Shown here: positions 26,232 through 34,663 of the stretch, piece by piece
How the letters are laid out: each line of letters starts with the position of its first letter
Numbering within the stretch: position 1 is the first letter of the stretch
Made by a program: the position numbers and the translations under genes
Source of the DNA: JABDMH01 sp965223105
GTDB taxonomy: Bacteria; Bacteroidota; Bacteroidia; Chitinophagales; Saprospiraceae
Direction of reading: 5' to 3'
Length of the DNA stretch: 64,000 nucleotides
Assembly: GCA_965223105.1 (NCBI GenBank)
Contig: OZ244987.1
Span: 7,936,001 to 8,000,000 of the forward strand
The notes under the pieces: generated by a model
The model's input: only the letters and a program-made list of their open reading frames with translations
What the model was told of the DNA's origin: nothing
Databases searched by the model: none

Positions 26232-26945
26232 ATGGGTCAAAAAACAAATCCGGTAGGCAATCGTTTGGGCATCATCAAAGGGTGGGATTCAAACTGGTTT
26301 GGAGGCAACGACTTTGCTGACAAAGTTATCGAAGATGAAAGGATCCGAGATTATCTCAATGCCCGGATTCAAAAAGGTGGAATTGCGAGGGTCATCATCG
26401 AGCGTACGCTCAAGCGAATCACCGTTACGGTTCACACCAGCCGACCTGGTATCATCATAGGTAAGGGGGGATCAGAAGTTGACCGGATCAAAGAAGAGCT
26501 CAAGAAATTGACTGGAAAGGAAGTACAGATCAATATCCTGGAAATCCGCAAACCCGAGTTAGATGCAGCAATTGTAGGAGAGTCCATTGCCAAGCAACTT
26601 GAAGCGAGAATAAATTTTAGAAGGGCCATCAAAATGGCAATTCAAAGTACAATGCGAGCTGGAGCGGAGGGAATCAAGGTGCGTGTAAGTGGAAGACTTA
26701 ATGGAGCAGAAATGGCACGTTCAGAGGAATTCAAAGATGGACGGATTCCACTGCATACATTCCGGGCAGACATTGACTATCAACTTTCTGAGGCAAATAC
26801 AGTATACGGCAAGATAGGAGTTAAGGTTTGGATCTGCAGGGGTGAGGTATTGGGTAAAAGGGATTTATCACCCAATGTTGGAGCCGATCAGCGCAAGGGT
26901 GGAAAGGGCCGCCGGCGGGGTTCAAGAAATATGAAAGATCGCTAG
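26232..26945 (+). CDS. rpsC: 30S ribosomal protein S3
   Basis: Forms part of the mRNA entry site of the small subunit and has helicase-associated basic residues. It is 237 residues, with a KH domain containing PGIIIGKGG and the C-terminal S3 domain (GRLNGAEMARSE, LHTFRADIDY). The tail is very basic (KGGKGRRRGSRN). It is followed by an 83-base gap with a hairpin before rplP. Confidence 0.97.
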   Translation: MGQKTNPVGNRLGIIKGWDSNWFGGNDFADKVIEDERIRDYLNARIQKGGIARVIIERTLKRITVTVHTSRPGIIIGKGGSEVDRIKEELKKLTGKEVQINILEIRKPELDAAIVGESIAKQLEARINFRRAIKMAIQSTMRAGAEGIKVRVSGRLNGAEMARSEEFKDGRIPLHTFRADIDYQLSEANTVYGKIGVKVWICRGEVLGKRDLSPNVGADQRKGGKGRRRGSRNMKDR

Positions 26946-26975
26946 AAAAATTATTTTTTAGATCGTACCTTTGCC

Positions 26976-26994
26976 AAGCTTTTTCGGAAGGCTT
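26976..26994 (+). promoter_or_regulatory. hairpin between rpsC and rplP
   Basis: AAGCTTT (26976-26982) pairs with AAGGCTT (26988-26994, one G-U pair) around the five-base loop TTCGG. A TACCTTTG box, an exact TAnnTTTG match, lies just upstream at 26966-26973, but without a good TTG at the -33 distance. The site could be an internal promoter with a structured leader or an RNA-processing site. Confidence 0.4.
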
Positions 26995-27028
26995 CGTTTC
27001 GAGGTCACTAACTAGCTAAAAATCAGAT

Positions 27029-27448
27029 ATGTTACAGCCAAAGAGGACAAAATATCGAAAGCAGCAAAAGGGCAGAAATACTGGCCTTGCGCACCGTGGG
27101 AGTACGATCTCTTTTGGCACTTTTGGACTCAAGAGTTTAGAAGCTGGCTTTATTACAAGTCGCCAGATCGAGGCTGCCAGGATTGCCATGACGCGGTTCA
27201 TGAAGAGGGAAGGAAGTGTTTGGATCCGCATTTTTCCAGACAAACCCATCACATCTAAACCTCAAGAAGTCAGGATGGGTAAAGGCAAAGGAGCTCTTGA
27301 TCACTATGTCGCTGTGGTAAAACCTGGACGCATTATGTTTGAAATCGATGGGGTCGATTTAGAAATGGGAAGAGAGGCTTTACGCCTGGCTGCCCAAAAA
27401 CTGCCTGTACTGACAAAAGTTGTAGTGCGCAGAGACTATGTTGAATAG
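27029..27448 (+). CDS. rplP: 50S ribosomal protein L16
   Basis: A late-assembling large-subunit protein near the A-site tRNA. It is 139 residues with MLQPKRTKYRKQQKGR at the start, the IEAARIAMTRFMKREG region and GKGKGALDHYVAVVKPG. The conserved basic residues that touch tRNA are retained. It opens the second half of the S10 cluster after the hairpin gap. Confidence 0.97.
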   Translation: MLQPKRTKYRKQQKGRNTGLAHRGSTISFGTFGLKSLEAGFITSRQIEAARIAMTRFMKREGSVWIRIFPDKPITSKPQEVRMGKGKGALDHYVAVVKPGRIMFEIDGVDLEMGREALRLAAQKLPVLTKVVVRRDYVE

Positions 27449-27475
27449 CCTTGTCTTCTAAAGTTAATCAGAGAA

Positions 27476-27742
27476 ATGCCAAGTAAAAAGTCGTTAGAAC
27501 TGAAGGAATTTACCCTCGAAGATTTGCGTAGCGAACTGTTGGAGACAGAATCGCAGTACCAGAAGATGAAGTTCGATCACGCAACCAAAGGTCTCGAGAA
27601 TCCCCTGGCTCTTCGTGAAGTTCGTAGAGACCTGGCCAGAATCAATACTGAAATCAGAAGTCGAGAGCTGGAGTCTCTGGATCAGAAGGCTTGGGAAGGA
27701 AGATCAAAGATTAGACAAAGAAGAAGGCAAAAGAGTAAATAG
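27476..27742 (+). CDS. rpmC: 50S ribosomal protein L29 with basic extension
   Basis: A small two-helix protein next to L23 at the tunnel exit. The core ELKEFTLEDLRSEL and NPLALREVRRDLARINTEI is clear. At 88 residues it is longer than the usual 60-70, because of a basic C-terminal extension (GRSKIRQRRRQKSK). It lies 6 bases before rpsQ. Confidence 0.95.
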   Translation: MPSKKSLELKEFTLEDLRSELLETESQYQKMKFDHATKGLENPLALREVRRDLARINTEIRSRELESLDQKAWEGRSKIRQRRRQKSK

Positions 27743-27748
27743 GAAGAA

Positions 27749-28006
27749 ATGAGCGACAGAAATATTAGAAAGACCCGGGTAGGTGTAGTCAGTAGCAATA
27801 AAATGGACAAATCCATTACGGTGGTCGTGGAAAGAAGATTGCAGCATCCTATTTATGGCAAGTTTGTAAAAAAGACGAATAAGTTTATGGCACATGATGA
27901 CAAAAACGAGTGCCAGATCGGTGATAAAGTTAAGATTATGGAGACGCGACCGCTTAGCAAGAAGAAGAGGTGGCGACTGGTGGAAGTTATTGAAAAAGCT
28001 AAATAA
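27749..28006 (+). CDS. rpsQ: 30S ribosomal protein S17
   Basis: A primary 16S rRNA binder of the small subunit with an OB fold. It is 85 residues, with RKTRVGVVSSNKMDKSITV at the start, the HPIYGKFVKKTNKFMAHD loop and the METRPLSKKKRWRL signature. It lies 13 bases before rplN. Confidence 0.97.
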   Translation: MSDRNIRKTRVGVVSSNKMDKSITVVVERRLQHPIYGKFVKKTNKFMAHDDKNECQIGDKVKIMETRPLSKKKRWRLVEVIEKAK

Positions 28007-28019
28007 TTAGGCAGGAGAA

Positions 28020-28385
28020 ATGATACAGCAGGAATCACGGCTTAGGGTAGCGGACAATAGTGGTGCTAAGGAAGTACTTTGCATCAGGGTATTGGGAGGA
28101 TCAAAGAGGCGCTATGCTTCGATCGGAGATAAAATCGTTGTTAGTGTGAAGGAGGCCTCTCCGGGCGGTATTAAGAAAGGTACTGTTTCAACTGCTGTAG
28201 TAGTGAGAACGAAGAAGGAGATTAGAAGAAGAGATGGTTCCTACATACGTTTTGATGATAACGCAGTAGTACTTCTCACTCCCGCAGATGAACCGCGCGG
28301 TACTAGGATTTTTGGTCCGGTAGCCCGTGAATTGCGAGAGCATGACTATATGAGAATTATTTCATTAGCTCCGGAAGTTTTATAA
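28020..28385 (+). CDS. rplN: 50S ribosomal protein L14
   Basis: A large-subunit protein at the interface with the small subunit and a docking point for the silencing factor RsfS. It is 121 residues with MIQQESRLRVADNSGAKEV at the start and a C-terminal RGTRIFGPVARELREHDYMRI. It is fully conserved in length. rplX follows after 11 bases. Confidence 0.98.
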   Translation: MIQQESRLRVADNSGAKEVLCIRVLGGSKRRYASIGDKIVVSVKEASPGGIKKGTVSTAVVVRTKKEIRRRDGSYIRFDDNAVVLLTPADEPRGTRIFGPVARELREHDYMRIISLAPEVL

Positions 28386-28396
28386 AAATCTATTCG

Positions 28397-28726
28397 ATGG
28401 CAAAGCAGAGTCCGTTTAAGTTAAAAATAAAGAAGGGAGACAAAGTCAGGGTGATTGCTGGTGCCTACAAAGGGACCGAAGGCGAAGTCTTAGAGGTGCA
28501 GCGAGGTGCCAACCGGGCCATCGTGGAGAACGTAAATATCGCAAAGAAACATGCCAAGCCAACGAATGAAAGAGCCGGGGGTATCAGGGAGATTAACAAT
28601 CCGATTCACCTATCGAATCTGATGCTGATTGATCCTCGAAGTGGGGAACCCACTCGAGTGGGTCGGAGATTGGAAGGAGACAAATTGGTGAGATATGCAA
28701 AAAAATCAGGCGAAACGATCAGATAA
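28397..28726 (+). CDS. rplX: 50S ribosomal protein L24
   Basis: An assembly-initiating large-subunit protein. It is 109 residues with the KOW motif KGDKVRVIAGAYKGTEGEV and the downstream ENVNIAKKHAKP segment. The last base of its stop codon is the first base of the rplE start (TAATG), so the two are translationally coupled. Confidence 0.97.
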   Translation: MAKQSPFKLKIKKGDKVRVIAGAYKGTEGEVLEVQRGANRAIVENVNIAKKHAKPTNERAGGIREINNPIHLSNLMLIDPRSGEPTRVGRRLEGDKLVRYAKKSGETIR

Positions 28727-29283
28727 TGGGATACGAACCAAGATTGAAGCAATTATACCGGGAAAAGATTATACCTAAACTGATGGAGGACTTCTCCTAT
28801 AAATCAGTTATGGAGGTTCCCAAATTGGAGAAGATTTGCATCAACCAGGGAGTGGGGGAGGCCACTCAAGACAAGAAATTGGTCGATAATGCACTTAAGG
28901 AGATGAGCCTAATTGCCGGTCAGCAAGCGGTGCCGACAAAGGCAAAAAAGTCAGTCTCCAATTTTAAGTTAAGAGAGGGAATGACGATTGGTGCTAGGGT
29001 CACTTTGCGACGAGATCGGATGTTTGAGTTTTTAGATCGGCTGATCGCTGTAGCTCTTCCCCGGGTGCGCGACTTTCGGGGTATAAATGACAAAAGCTTT
29101 GACGGCAGAGGCAATTATTCGTTGGGGATCAGTGAGCAGATCATTTTCCCTGAAATCGATCTGGACAAAGTCGGTAAGATCAGTGGTCTTGACATTACTT
29201 TTGTGACCTCAGCAAAGACTGACAAAGAGGCTTTGGTATTGCTCCGCGAATTGGGACTCCCTTTTAAGAATCAAAATAACTAG
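28726..29283 (+). CDS. rplE: 50S ribosomal protein L5
   Basis: Binds 5S rRNA and contacts P-site tRNA in the central protuberance. It is 185 residues, with VPKLEKICINQGVGEA, the GMTIGARVTLRRDRMFEFLDRL segment and the C-terminal TSAKTDKEALVLLRELGLPF. It overlaps rplX by one base. rpsN follows after 18 bases. Confidence 0.98.
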   Translation: MGYEPRLKQLYREKIIPKLMEDFSYKSVMEVPKLEKICINQGVGEATQDKKLVDNALKEMSLIAGQQAVPTKAKKSVSNFKLREGMTIGARVTLRRDRMFEFLDRLIAVALPRVRDFRGINDKSFDGRGNYSLGISEQIIFPEIDLDKVGKISGLDITFVTSAKTDKEALVLLRELGLPFKNQNN

Positions 29284-29301
29284 GGCAGAAGAAAGTAAGA
29301 G

Positions 29302-29571
29302 ATGGCAAAGAAATCAATCATAGCACGCGAGAGGAAAAGAGCCAAGATGGTAGCCAAGTATGCCGAATTGCGAAAAAAACTCAAGGAGGAAGGCAATTGG
29401 GAAGAACTCGATAAGTTACCCAAGAATTCCTCACCTGTGAGGTTGCATAATCGTTGTCGTCTCACAGGTCGTCCGAAGGGCTACATACGACAATTTGGAT
29501 TGTGTAGGGTAGCTTTTAGAAAAATGGCACTTGAGGGTAAGATTCCCGGTGTTACTAAAGCCAGCTGGTAG
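29302..29571 (+). CDS. rpsN: 30S ribosomal protein S14, zinc-free form
   Basis: A head protein of the small subunit. It is 89 residues, the long form without the two CxxC zinc pairs found in the 61-residue form. The signature RCRLTGRPKGYIRQFGLCR is present. It lies between rplE and rpsH in normal spc order. Confidence 0.97.
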   Translation: MAKKSIIARERKRAKMVAKYAELRKKLKEEGNWEELDKLPKNSSPVRLHNRCRLTGRPKGYIRQFGLCRVAFRKMALEGKIPGVTKASW

Positions 29572-29588
29572 AAAAAAAGAAATTGACT

Positions 29589-29990
29589 ATGGCAACAACT
29601 GATCCAATAGCTGATTACTTGACTCGTATCCGGAACGCGATGATGGCTGGTCATCGGATTGTGGAGATTCCTGCATCAAAAGTTAAAAAGCGCATAACTG
29701 AAATACTTTATGAGCAGGGTTACATACTTAAGTACAAATTTGATGATGAAGGAGTACAGGGTACAATTAAGATTGCCCTTAAGTACACCAATAATGACAG
29801 TCAGCCAGTCATTCGAAAGATGGGACGCATCAGCAAACCGGGTTTGCGAAAGTTTGCCAAAGCAGATGAGTTACCCAGGATCATTAACGGACTGGGAATT
29901 GCGATTGTTTCGACTTCCAGAGGTTTGATGACTGACAAGCAGGCCAGGCAAGAAAATGTGGGAGGAGAGCTACTTTGTTATGTTTATTAA
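29589..29990 (+). CDS. rpsH: 30S ribosomal protein S8
   Basis: Binds the central domain of 16S rRNA; in Escherichia coli it also represses the spc operon. It is 133 residues. I chose ATG at 29589 (MATTDPIADYLTRIRNA); a TTG two codons earlier is not needed. The C-terminal STSRGLMTDKQARQENVGGELLCYVY is the conserved RNA-binding end. Confidence 0.97.
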   Translation: MATTDPIADYLTRIRNAMMAGHRIVEIPASKVKKRITEILYEQGYILKYKFDDEGVQGTIKIALKYTNNDSQPVIRKMGRISKPGLRKFAKADELPRIINGLGIAIVSTSRGLMTDKQARQENVGGELLCYVY

Positions 29991-30008
29991 ACGGCTAAAG
30001 AAAGGATT

Positions 30009-30566
30009 ATGTCCAGGATAGGCTTTGCAGAAATAGAGATTCCCACTGGTGTTGAGATTAATGTCGCGAAGGACAATGTAGTCACGGTGAAAGGACCCAA
30101 AGGTGAGCTATCACAAGCAGTAGATCGAGATCTGACGATTAAACAGGATAACGGAATACTGAAGGTTGCCCGTCCTACGGATCAAAAGAGACATAAGTCG
30201 ATGCACGGACTCTACAATTCACTCATTCGCAATATGGTGGTGGGTGTTTCGGAGGGATATACTCGTTCGTTGGAACTGGTAGGGGTGGGATATCGGGTCT
30301 CAAATACCGGTAATCTACTGGAGCTGACCCTGGGCTATTCGCATCCGATCATGTTTTATATCCCTGACGAAATCAAGGTTGAGACGGCGATGGAGAAAGG
30401 GAAGAATCCAACGATCGTCTTGCAAGGTGCAGACAAGCAATTGATTGGGCAGGTGGCCGCTAAAATCAGGTCATTTAGAAGACCAGAACCCTACAAGGGT
30501 AAAGGTGTAAGGTTTGTGGGAGAGCAAATTCGCCGAAAAGCTGGTAAGGCAGCGGCTGCTAAATAA
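30009..30566 (+). CDS. rplF: 50S ribosomal protein L6
   Basis: A large-subunit protein near the factor-binding site. It is 185 residues with two related halves: MSRIGFAEIEIPTGVEI at the start, and in the second half GADKQLIGQVAAKIRSFRRPEPYKGKG, which is the family signature. It lies 18 bases after rpsH. Confidence 0.98.
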   Translation: MSRIGFAEIEIPTGVEINVAKDNVVTVKGPKGELSQAVDRDLTIKQDNGILKVARPTDQKRHKSMHGLYNSLIRNMVVGVSEGYTRSLELVGVGYRVSNTGNLLELTLGYSHPIMFYIPDEIKVETAMEKGKNPTIVLQGADKQLIGQVAAKIRSFRRPEPYKGKGVRFVGEQIRRKAGKAAAAK

Positions 30567-30587
30567 AATACTAGTTAAAGAGAAGTT

Positions 30588-30938
30588 ATGTCTACGACCA
30601 AGACAGCACGCAGACGAACAATTAGACACCGAATTCGAAATAAGATCTCGGGTACGGAAAGCAGGCCTCGTTTATCGATATTCCGGTCAAACAAGGAGAT
30701 TTACTGTCAGCTTATCGATGACCTGGAAGGGCGTACCTTGGCTCAGGCCAATTCACTCGAAAAATCTGTTCCATCTGGATCGAAAATCGATCAGGCCAGG
30801 GCAGTGGGGAAATTGATCGCTGAACGAACCAAGCAACTGAATATCCAACATGTTGCATTTGATCGTGGTGGGTATCTTTATCACGGCAGAGTAAAGGCCC
30901 TGGCAGAGGGAGCTCGTGAGGAAGGGCTCATTTTCTAA
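30588..30938 (+). CDS. rplR: 50S ribosomal protein L18
   Basis: Binds 5S rRNA with L5 in the central protuberance. It is 116 residues, with the basic start TARRRTIRHRIRNKISGT, then RPRLSIFRSNKEIYCQLIDD and the C-terminal FDRGGYLYHGRVKALAEGAREEGL. Length and order are normal. Confidence 0.97.
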   Translation: MSTTKTARRRTIRHRIRNKISGTESRPRLSIFRSNKEIYCQLIDDLEGRTLAQANSLEKSVPSGSKIDQARAVGKLIAERTKQLNIQHVAFDRGGYLYHGRVKALAEGAREEGLIF

Positions 30939-30955
30939 ATAAACAGGATTTTTAA

Positions 30956-31474
30956 ATGGCAAAAGAGAAAGTACAGCGCGTCAAACCCACGGAGACGGAA
31001 TTAAAGGAGAAGTTAGTTAATCTCAATCGAGTAGCTAAGGTGACAAAAGGAGGGAGAACCTTCAGTTTTGCTGCAATCATGGTTGTGGGTGATGGTGCAG
31101 GAACAGTGGGTTATGGTTTAGGAAAGGCAAGGGATGTCTCCGAATGCATTGCTAAGGCGGTTGATGATGCCAAGAAAAATCTGATCAAAGTGCCTGTATA
31201 CAAGGGGACCATACCTCATGAGCAAAAAGGTAAGTATGGGGCCGGGAAGGTGCTGATCAAACCAGCTGCAGATGGAACCGGCGTTATAGCAGGAGGAGCA
31301 ATGCGGGCTGTGTTGGAGAGTGCTGGAGTTCACAATGTATTGGCTAAATCTCAGGGGTCTTCAAATCCGCACAATGTTGTGAAAGCTACAATTGACGCAT
31401 TGACAAAACTGAGAAGTCCCCAACAAATTGCCAAGCAACGGGGTATTACAATGGAAAAACTCTTTGAAGGATAA
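30956..31474 (+). CDS. rpsE: 30S ribosomal protein S5
   Basis: Involved in translational accuracy and mRNA unwinding at the entry site. It is 172 residues with the N-terminal double-stranded RNA-binding-like domain (VNLNRVAKVTKGGRTFSFAA) and the C-terminal domain with GAGKVLIKPAADGTGVIAGGAMR. The spectinomycin loop appears normal. rpmD follows after 10 bases. Confidence 0.98.
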   Translation: MAKEKVQRVKPTETELKEKLVNLNRVAKVTKGGRTFSFAAIMVVGDGAGTVGYGLGKARDVSECIAKAVDDAKKNLIKVPVYKGTIPHEQKGKYGAGKVLIKPAADGTGVIAGGAMRAVLESAGVHNVLAKSQGSSNPHNVVKATIDALTKLRSPQQIAKQRGITMEKLFEG

Positions 31475-31484
31475 TCAAGTCATC

Positions 31485-31664
31485 ATGCCTAGAGTAAGAA
31501 TTACCAAGATTCGAAGTGTAATTGATCGATCAAAGAAGCAAAAGGCCACCATGGCAGCTTTGGGCTTGCTAAGAATAAATCAAAGCCGGGAGCATGAACT
31601 CAATCCACAGGTTGAGGGGATGATTAAAAGTGTCTCACACCTGATTAAGGTTGAGCACCTATAG
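31485..31664 (+). CDS. rpmD: 50S ribosomal protein L30
   Basis: A small large-subunit protein of 59 residues with MPRVRITKIRSVIDRSKKQK and ALGLLRINQSREHELNP, matching bacterial L30. The correct start is the ATG at 31485; an upstream in-frame start at 31428 lies within rpsE and gives residues unrelated to the family. It lies between rpsE and rplO as expected. Confidence 0.96.
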   Translation: MPRVRITKIRSVIDRSKKQKATMAALGLLRINQSREHELNPQVEGMIKSVSHLIKVEHL

Positions 31665-31684
31665 AGATACAAATTGGACTGCAA

Positions 31685-32131
31685 ATGGAACTTCATACAT
31701 TAAAACCTAAGCCTGGATCGGTAAAAAAAGCCAAACGGATTGCGAGAGGTCAAGGCAGTGGACGGGGTGGAACATCTACTCGTGGACACAAAGGCGCTAA
31801 ATCGCGTTCTGGATACAAGCGCAAACGTGCCTTTGAGGGCGGTCAGATGCCGCTACAAATGCGACTTCCTAAGATTGGTTTCAAACGTCCGGGTCGAACA
31901 GAGTACCGAATCATCAATCTTGGTGAATTGCAGGCTTTTGTAGATAAATATGCCGTTTCAGATGTTTCTCCTGAGGTCCTGCGCGAAAAAAACTACATCC
32001 GCAAACAGGATCGAATCAAAATTTTGGCCAAAGGTGATTTGGAATCTAAAATAAAAGTTACTGCTCATGCCCATAGTGCCAAGGCAAAAGAAGTCATTGA
32101 GAAGCAGGGTGGAAGTATAGATCTGATATAA
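31685..32131 (+). CDS. rplO: 50S ribosomal protein L15
   Basis: A late-assembly large-subunit protein of 148 residues. It has the glycine/arginine-rich N-terminal extension (ARGQGSGRGGTSTRGHKGAKSR) that threads into 23S rRNA and the C-terminal KVTAHAHSAKAKEVIEKQGG. It is followed after 9 bases by secY, the conserved spc order. Confidence 0.97.
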   Translation: MELHTLKPKPGSVKKAKRIARGQGSGRGGTSTRGHKGAKSRSGYKRKRAFEGGQMPLQMRLPKIGFKRPGRTEYRIINLGELQAFVDKYAVSDVSPEVLREKNYIRKQDRIKILAKGDLESKIKVTAHAHSAKAKEVIEKQGGSIDLI

Positions 32132-32140
32132 TTTTAGAGG

Positions 32141-33520
32141 ATGAACAAGTTTATCAGCACCATACAGAATATTTGGAAGATCAAGGAATTGAGAAAACGC
32201 ATCCTCTACACGATTGGTATGATTGCGGTTTATCGTTTTGGTTCCTTTGTGGTGCTGCCAGGGGTCAATCCTGCCATCTTGGCCAATAGCACAAGTCAAG
32301 GTGCAACCGATCTTTTGGGGTTGATCAATATGTTTGCCGGAGGAGCATTTAATCGTGCTGCTGTCTTTGCCTTGGGAATTATGCCCTATATCACGGCATC
32401 GATCATCATTCAACTTCTTGGTTTCGCAGTACCCTACTTTCAGAGACTTCAGCAAAAAGAAGGTGAATCAGGGCGTAAAAAGATCACGCAGATTACACGC
32501 TTGCTGACACTTGCGATAACCTTGGTCCAGGGCGGCGCCTATCTGACCTACATCCGTAGTCAGGGTGCTGTAGATCCCACCGTTCCTCCCGGTGTTTTCT
32601 GGATTGCCAACATTATTATCCTGTCAACCGGTACCATCTTCGCGATGTGGTTGGGTGAAAAGATTACTGATCGGGGTATTGGCAACGGTATCTCCATATT
32701 GATCATGATCGGAATCATCGCGACCTTGCCCGGTTCGCTGGTTGCTGAGTTTATCTCACAACTTAACGGAGGTGGCTTGATCATTTTTGTACTTGAGTTG
32801 GCGGCATTGTTTTTTGTTACCGCCGCTACAGTGCTGGTGATACAGGGCATTCGCAAGATTCCCCTTCAGTTTGCCAAGCGAATGATTGGCAGGGGTTCGG
32901 TAAATATGCCAGTATCTGGTGTGAGGGATTATATTCCTGTAAAGGTCGCCGCGGCCGGTGTGATGCCAATTATCTTTGCCCAGGCCATCATGTTCCTACC
33001 TGCTACTGTGGCCGGATTTGTCGGTGGTGATTCGGGTACTGACCTAGCTGCAAATACCTTGGTCAGATCCTTGTCAGATCCTTTTGCGGTACCATACAAT
33101 ATCATATATTTCTTTCTCGTAGTTGGCTTCACTTTTGTCTACACTGCACTACTGGTAAATCCCCAGCAATATTCAGAGTACTTAAAAAGACAGAATGCCT
33201 TTATACCGGGGGTCAAGCCGGGTAAGCCTACAGCAGATTTTATCGATTCAGTGACGACACGAGTTACCTTGCCAGGTTCGATCTTTCTAGGTTTGATAGC
33301 CATCCTCCCTGCCATAGTCTATCTACTCTTTAATGTCAATCAGACCTTTGCTTTTTTCTTTGGAGGTACCTCACTTCTGATATTGGTGGGTGTGGTACTG
33401 GATACGCTGCAACAGATCGAAAGCCATTTGCTGATGCGCAAGTATGATGGACTGGTAAAATCCGGTAAGCTTAGAGGACGGAGTAGTGGAGGCATGCAGA
33501 CCATAGGTTCGGATTTGTAA
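32141..33520 (+). CDS. secY: preprotein translocase subunit SecY
   Basis: The channel-forming subunit of the Sec translocon in the inner membrane. It is 459 residues with about ten transmembrane helices. The signature GIMPYITASIIIQLL occurs in TM2, a plug-region GGAFNRAAVFALG precedes it, and the cytoplasmic loop QGIRKIPLQFAKRM is basic. It feeds the signal-peptide-bearing proteins in this window, including PorU, PorV and the repeat protein. It is followed by map without adk. Confidence 0.98.
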   Translation: MNKFISTIQNIWKIKELRKRILYTIGMIAVYRFGSFVVLPGVNPAILANSTSQGATDLLGLINMFAGGAFNRAAVFALGIMPYITASIIIQLLGFAVPYFQRLQQKEGESGRKKITQITRLLTLAITLVQGGAYLTYIRSQGAVDPTVPPGVFWIANIIILSTGTIFAMWLGEKITDRGIGNGISILIMIGIIATLPGSLVAEFISQLNGGGLIIFVLELAALFFVTAATVLVIQGIRKIPLQFAKRMIGRGSVNMPVSGVRDYIPVKVAAAGVMPIIFAQAIMFLPATVAGFVGGDSGTDLAANTLVRSLSDPFAVPYNIIYFFLVVGFTFVYTALLVNPQQYSEYLKRQNAFIPGVKPGKPTADFIDSVTTRVTLPGSIFLGLIAILPAIVYLLFNVNQTFAFFFGGTSLLILVGVVLDTLQQIESHLLMRKYDGLVKSGKLRGRSSGGMQTIGSDL

Positions 33521-33584
33521 ATCTCAGGGCATTGAATTTTCTTGATGCTCATCCGCGTTCAATCTTTATGGTGAGACCCTTTTG

Positions 33585-33601
33585 ATTCGATAGAATCGAA
33601 T
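33585..33601 (+). promoter_or_regulatory. perfect inverted repeat abutting the map start codon
   Basis: ATTCGAT, three bases (AGA), then ATCGAAT: a perfect 7-bp inverted repeat whose last base touches the map ATG at 33602. As RNA, a stem with a three-base loop would occupy the ribosome binding region; as DNA it could be an operator. There is no Shine-Dalgarno sequence here, as is usual in Bacteroidetes. Confidence 0.4.
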
Positions 33602-34411
33602 ATGATTATTTATAAGAACAGTGAAGAAATTGAAAAGATCCGTCGGAGCTGCCTGATCGTATGCGCTGCCCTTAGTAGAGTAGCTGAGATGTTGAAACCT
33701 GGAGTGTCAGGATTGGAGATCGACAAGGCTGCTGAAGAAGTGGTCCGTGATCATGGAGCCATTCCCGGATTTAAGGGCCTGAATGGATTTCCAGCTACCC
33801 TTTGTGTTTCTAAGAACGAGTGCATAGTACATGGAATCCCGAACGATGTGCCATTTAGAGAGGACGATATTGTATCGGTAGATTGTGGGGCACTAATGGA
33901 TGGCTTTTATGGTGATTGCGCTTATACCTTTGCATTTCAAGATATTTCAGATGAAGTCATGTCCCTTTTATCGGTGACCAAGACCTCATTGTATCGGGCC
34001 ATTGATATGGCGAGGGTGGGTCACAGAATGGGTGACATCGGCTATGCGGTGCAACACCTCTGTGAGAAACAGCATGGATATGGGGTAGTTAGGGAACTGG
34101 TCGGACATGGCATCGGTGAGAATCTGCATGAGAGACCAGAAGTACCCAACTATGGACGTAGAGGATCCGGAGTTAAAATCAAGGAGGGACTGGTGATCGC
34201 TATTGAGCCTATGGTAAACTTGGGAAAAAGACAAGTAGTACAGGAAAATGACGGGTGGACAATTCGCACCAGAGATCGCAAACCCTCGGCTCACTATGAG
34301 CATACGGTGGCTGTTCAGAGATCAGGTACGGTGGTACTCTCAGATCATGACATCGTAGAGGCTGCCGTCAAAAATAACCCAGATCTTCAGGAAGTTTCGA
34401 TAAAAAATTAG
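33602..34411 (+). CDS. map: type I methionine aminopeptidase
   Basis: Removes the initiator methionine from new proteins. It is 269 residues. The five metal ligands are recognisable: Asp in VSVDCGALMDG, Asp in FYGDCAYTF, His in GHGIGENLHE, Glu in IAIEPMV and Glu in YEHTVAV. The signal site HGIP is also present. The gene lies between secY and infA, where it normally is in Bacteroidetes, and starts directly after an inverted repeat. Confidence 0.97.
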   Translation: MIIYKNSEEIEKIRRSCLIVCAALSRVAEMLKPGVSGLEIDKAAEEVVRDHGAIPGFKGLNGFPATLCVSKNECIVHGIPNDVPFREDDIVSVDCGALMDGFYGDCAYTFAFQDISDEVMSLLSVTKTSLYRAIDMARVGHRMGDIGYAVQHLCEKQHGYGVVRELVGHGIGENLHERPEVPNYGRRGSGVKIKEGLVIAIEPMVNLGKRQVVQENDGWTIRTRDRKPSAHYEHTVAVQRSGTVVLSDHDIVEAAVKNNPDLQEVSIKN

Positions 34412-34435
34412 ATATTTGCACTCCGATTTTTGAAT

Positions 34436-34654
34436 ATGGCCAAACAAGAGTTAATAAAGCAGGATGGAGTGATTGAAGAAGCACTTTCGAATGCAATGTT
34501 TAGGGTAAGGTTAGAAAATGATCATCAAATTGTTGCAACCATCTCAGGAAAGATGAGGATGCATTACATCCGGATACTGCCAGGAGATAAAGTATCGGTT
34601 GAGATGTCACCCTATGATTTGACTCGGGGCCGCATTATATATAGGTACAAATAA
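34436..34654 (+). CDS. infA: translation initiation factor IF-1
   Basis: An OB-fold factor that occupies the A site during initiation. It is 72 residues from ATG at 34436 (MAKQELIKQDGVIEEALSNA), with the family motifs GKMRMHYIRILPGDKV and SPYDLTRGRIIYRYK. A TTG two codons earlier is an unlikely start. rpmJ follows after 9 bases. Confidence 0.98.
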   Translation: MAKQELIKQDGVIEEALSNAMFRVRLENDHQIVATISGKMRMHYIRILPGDKVSVEMSPYDLTRGRIIYRYK

Positions 34655-34663
34655 GTACAGGCT

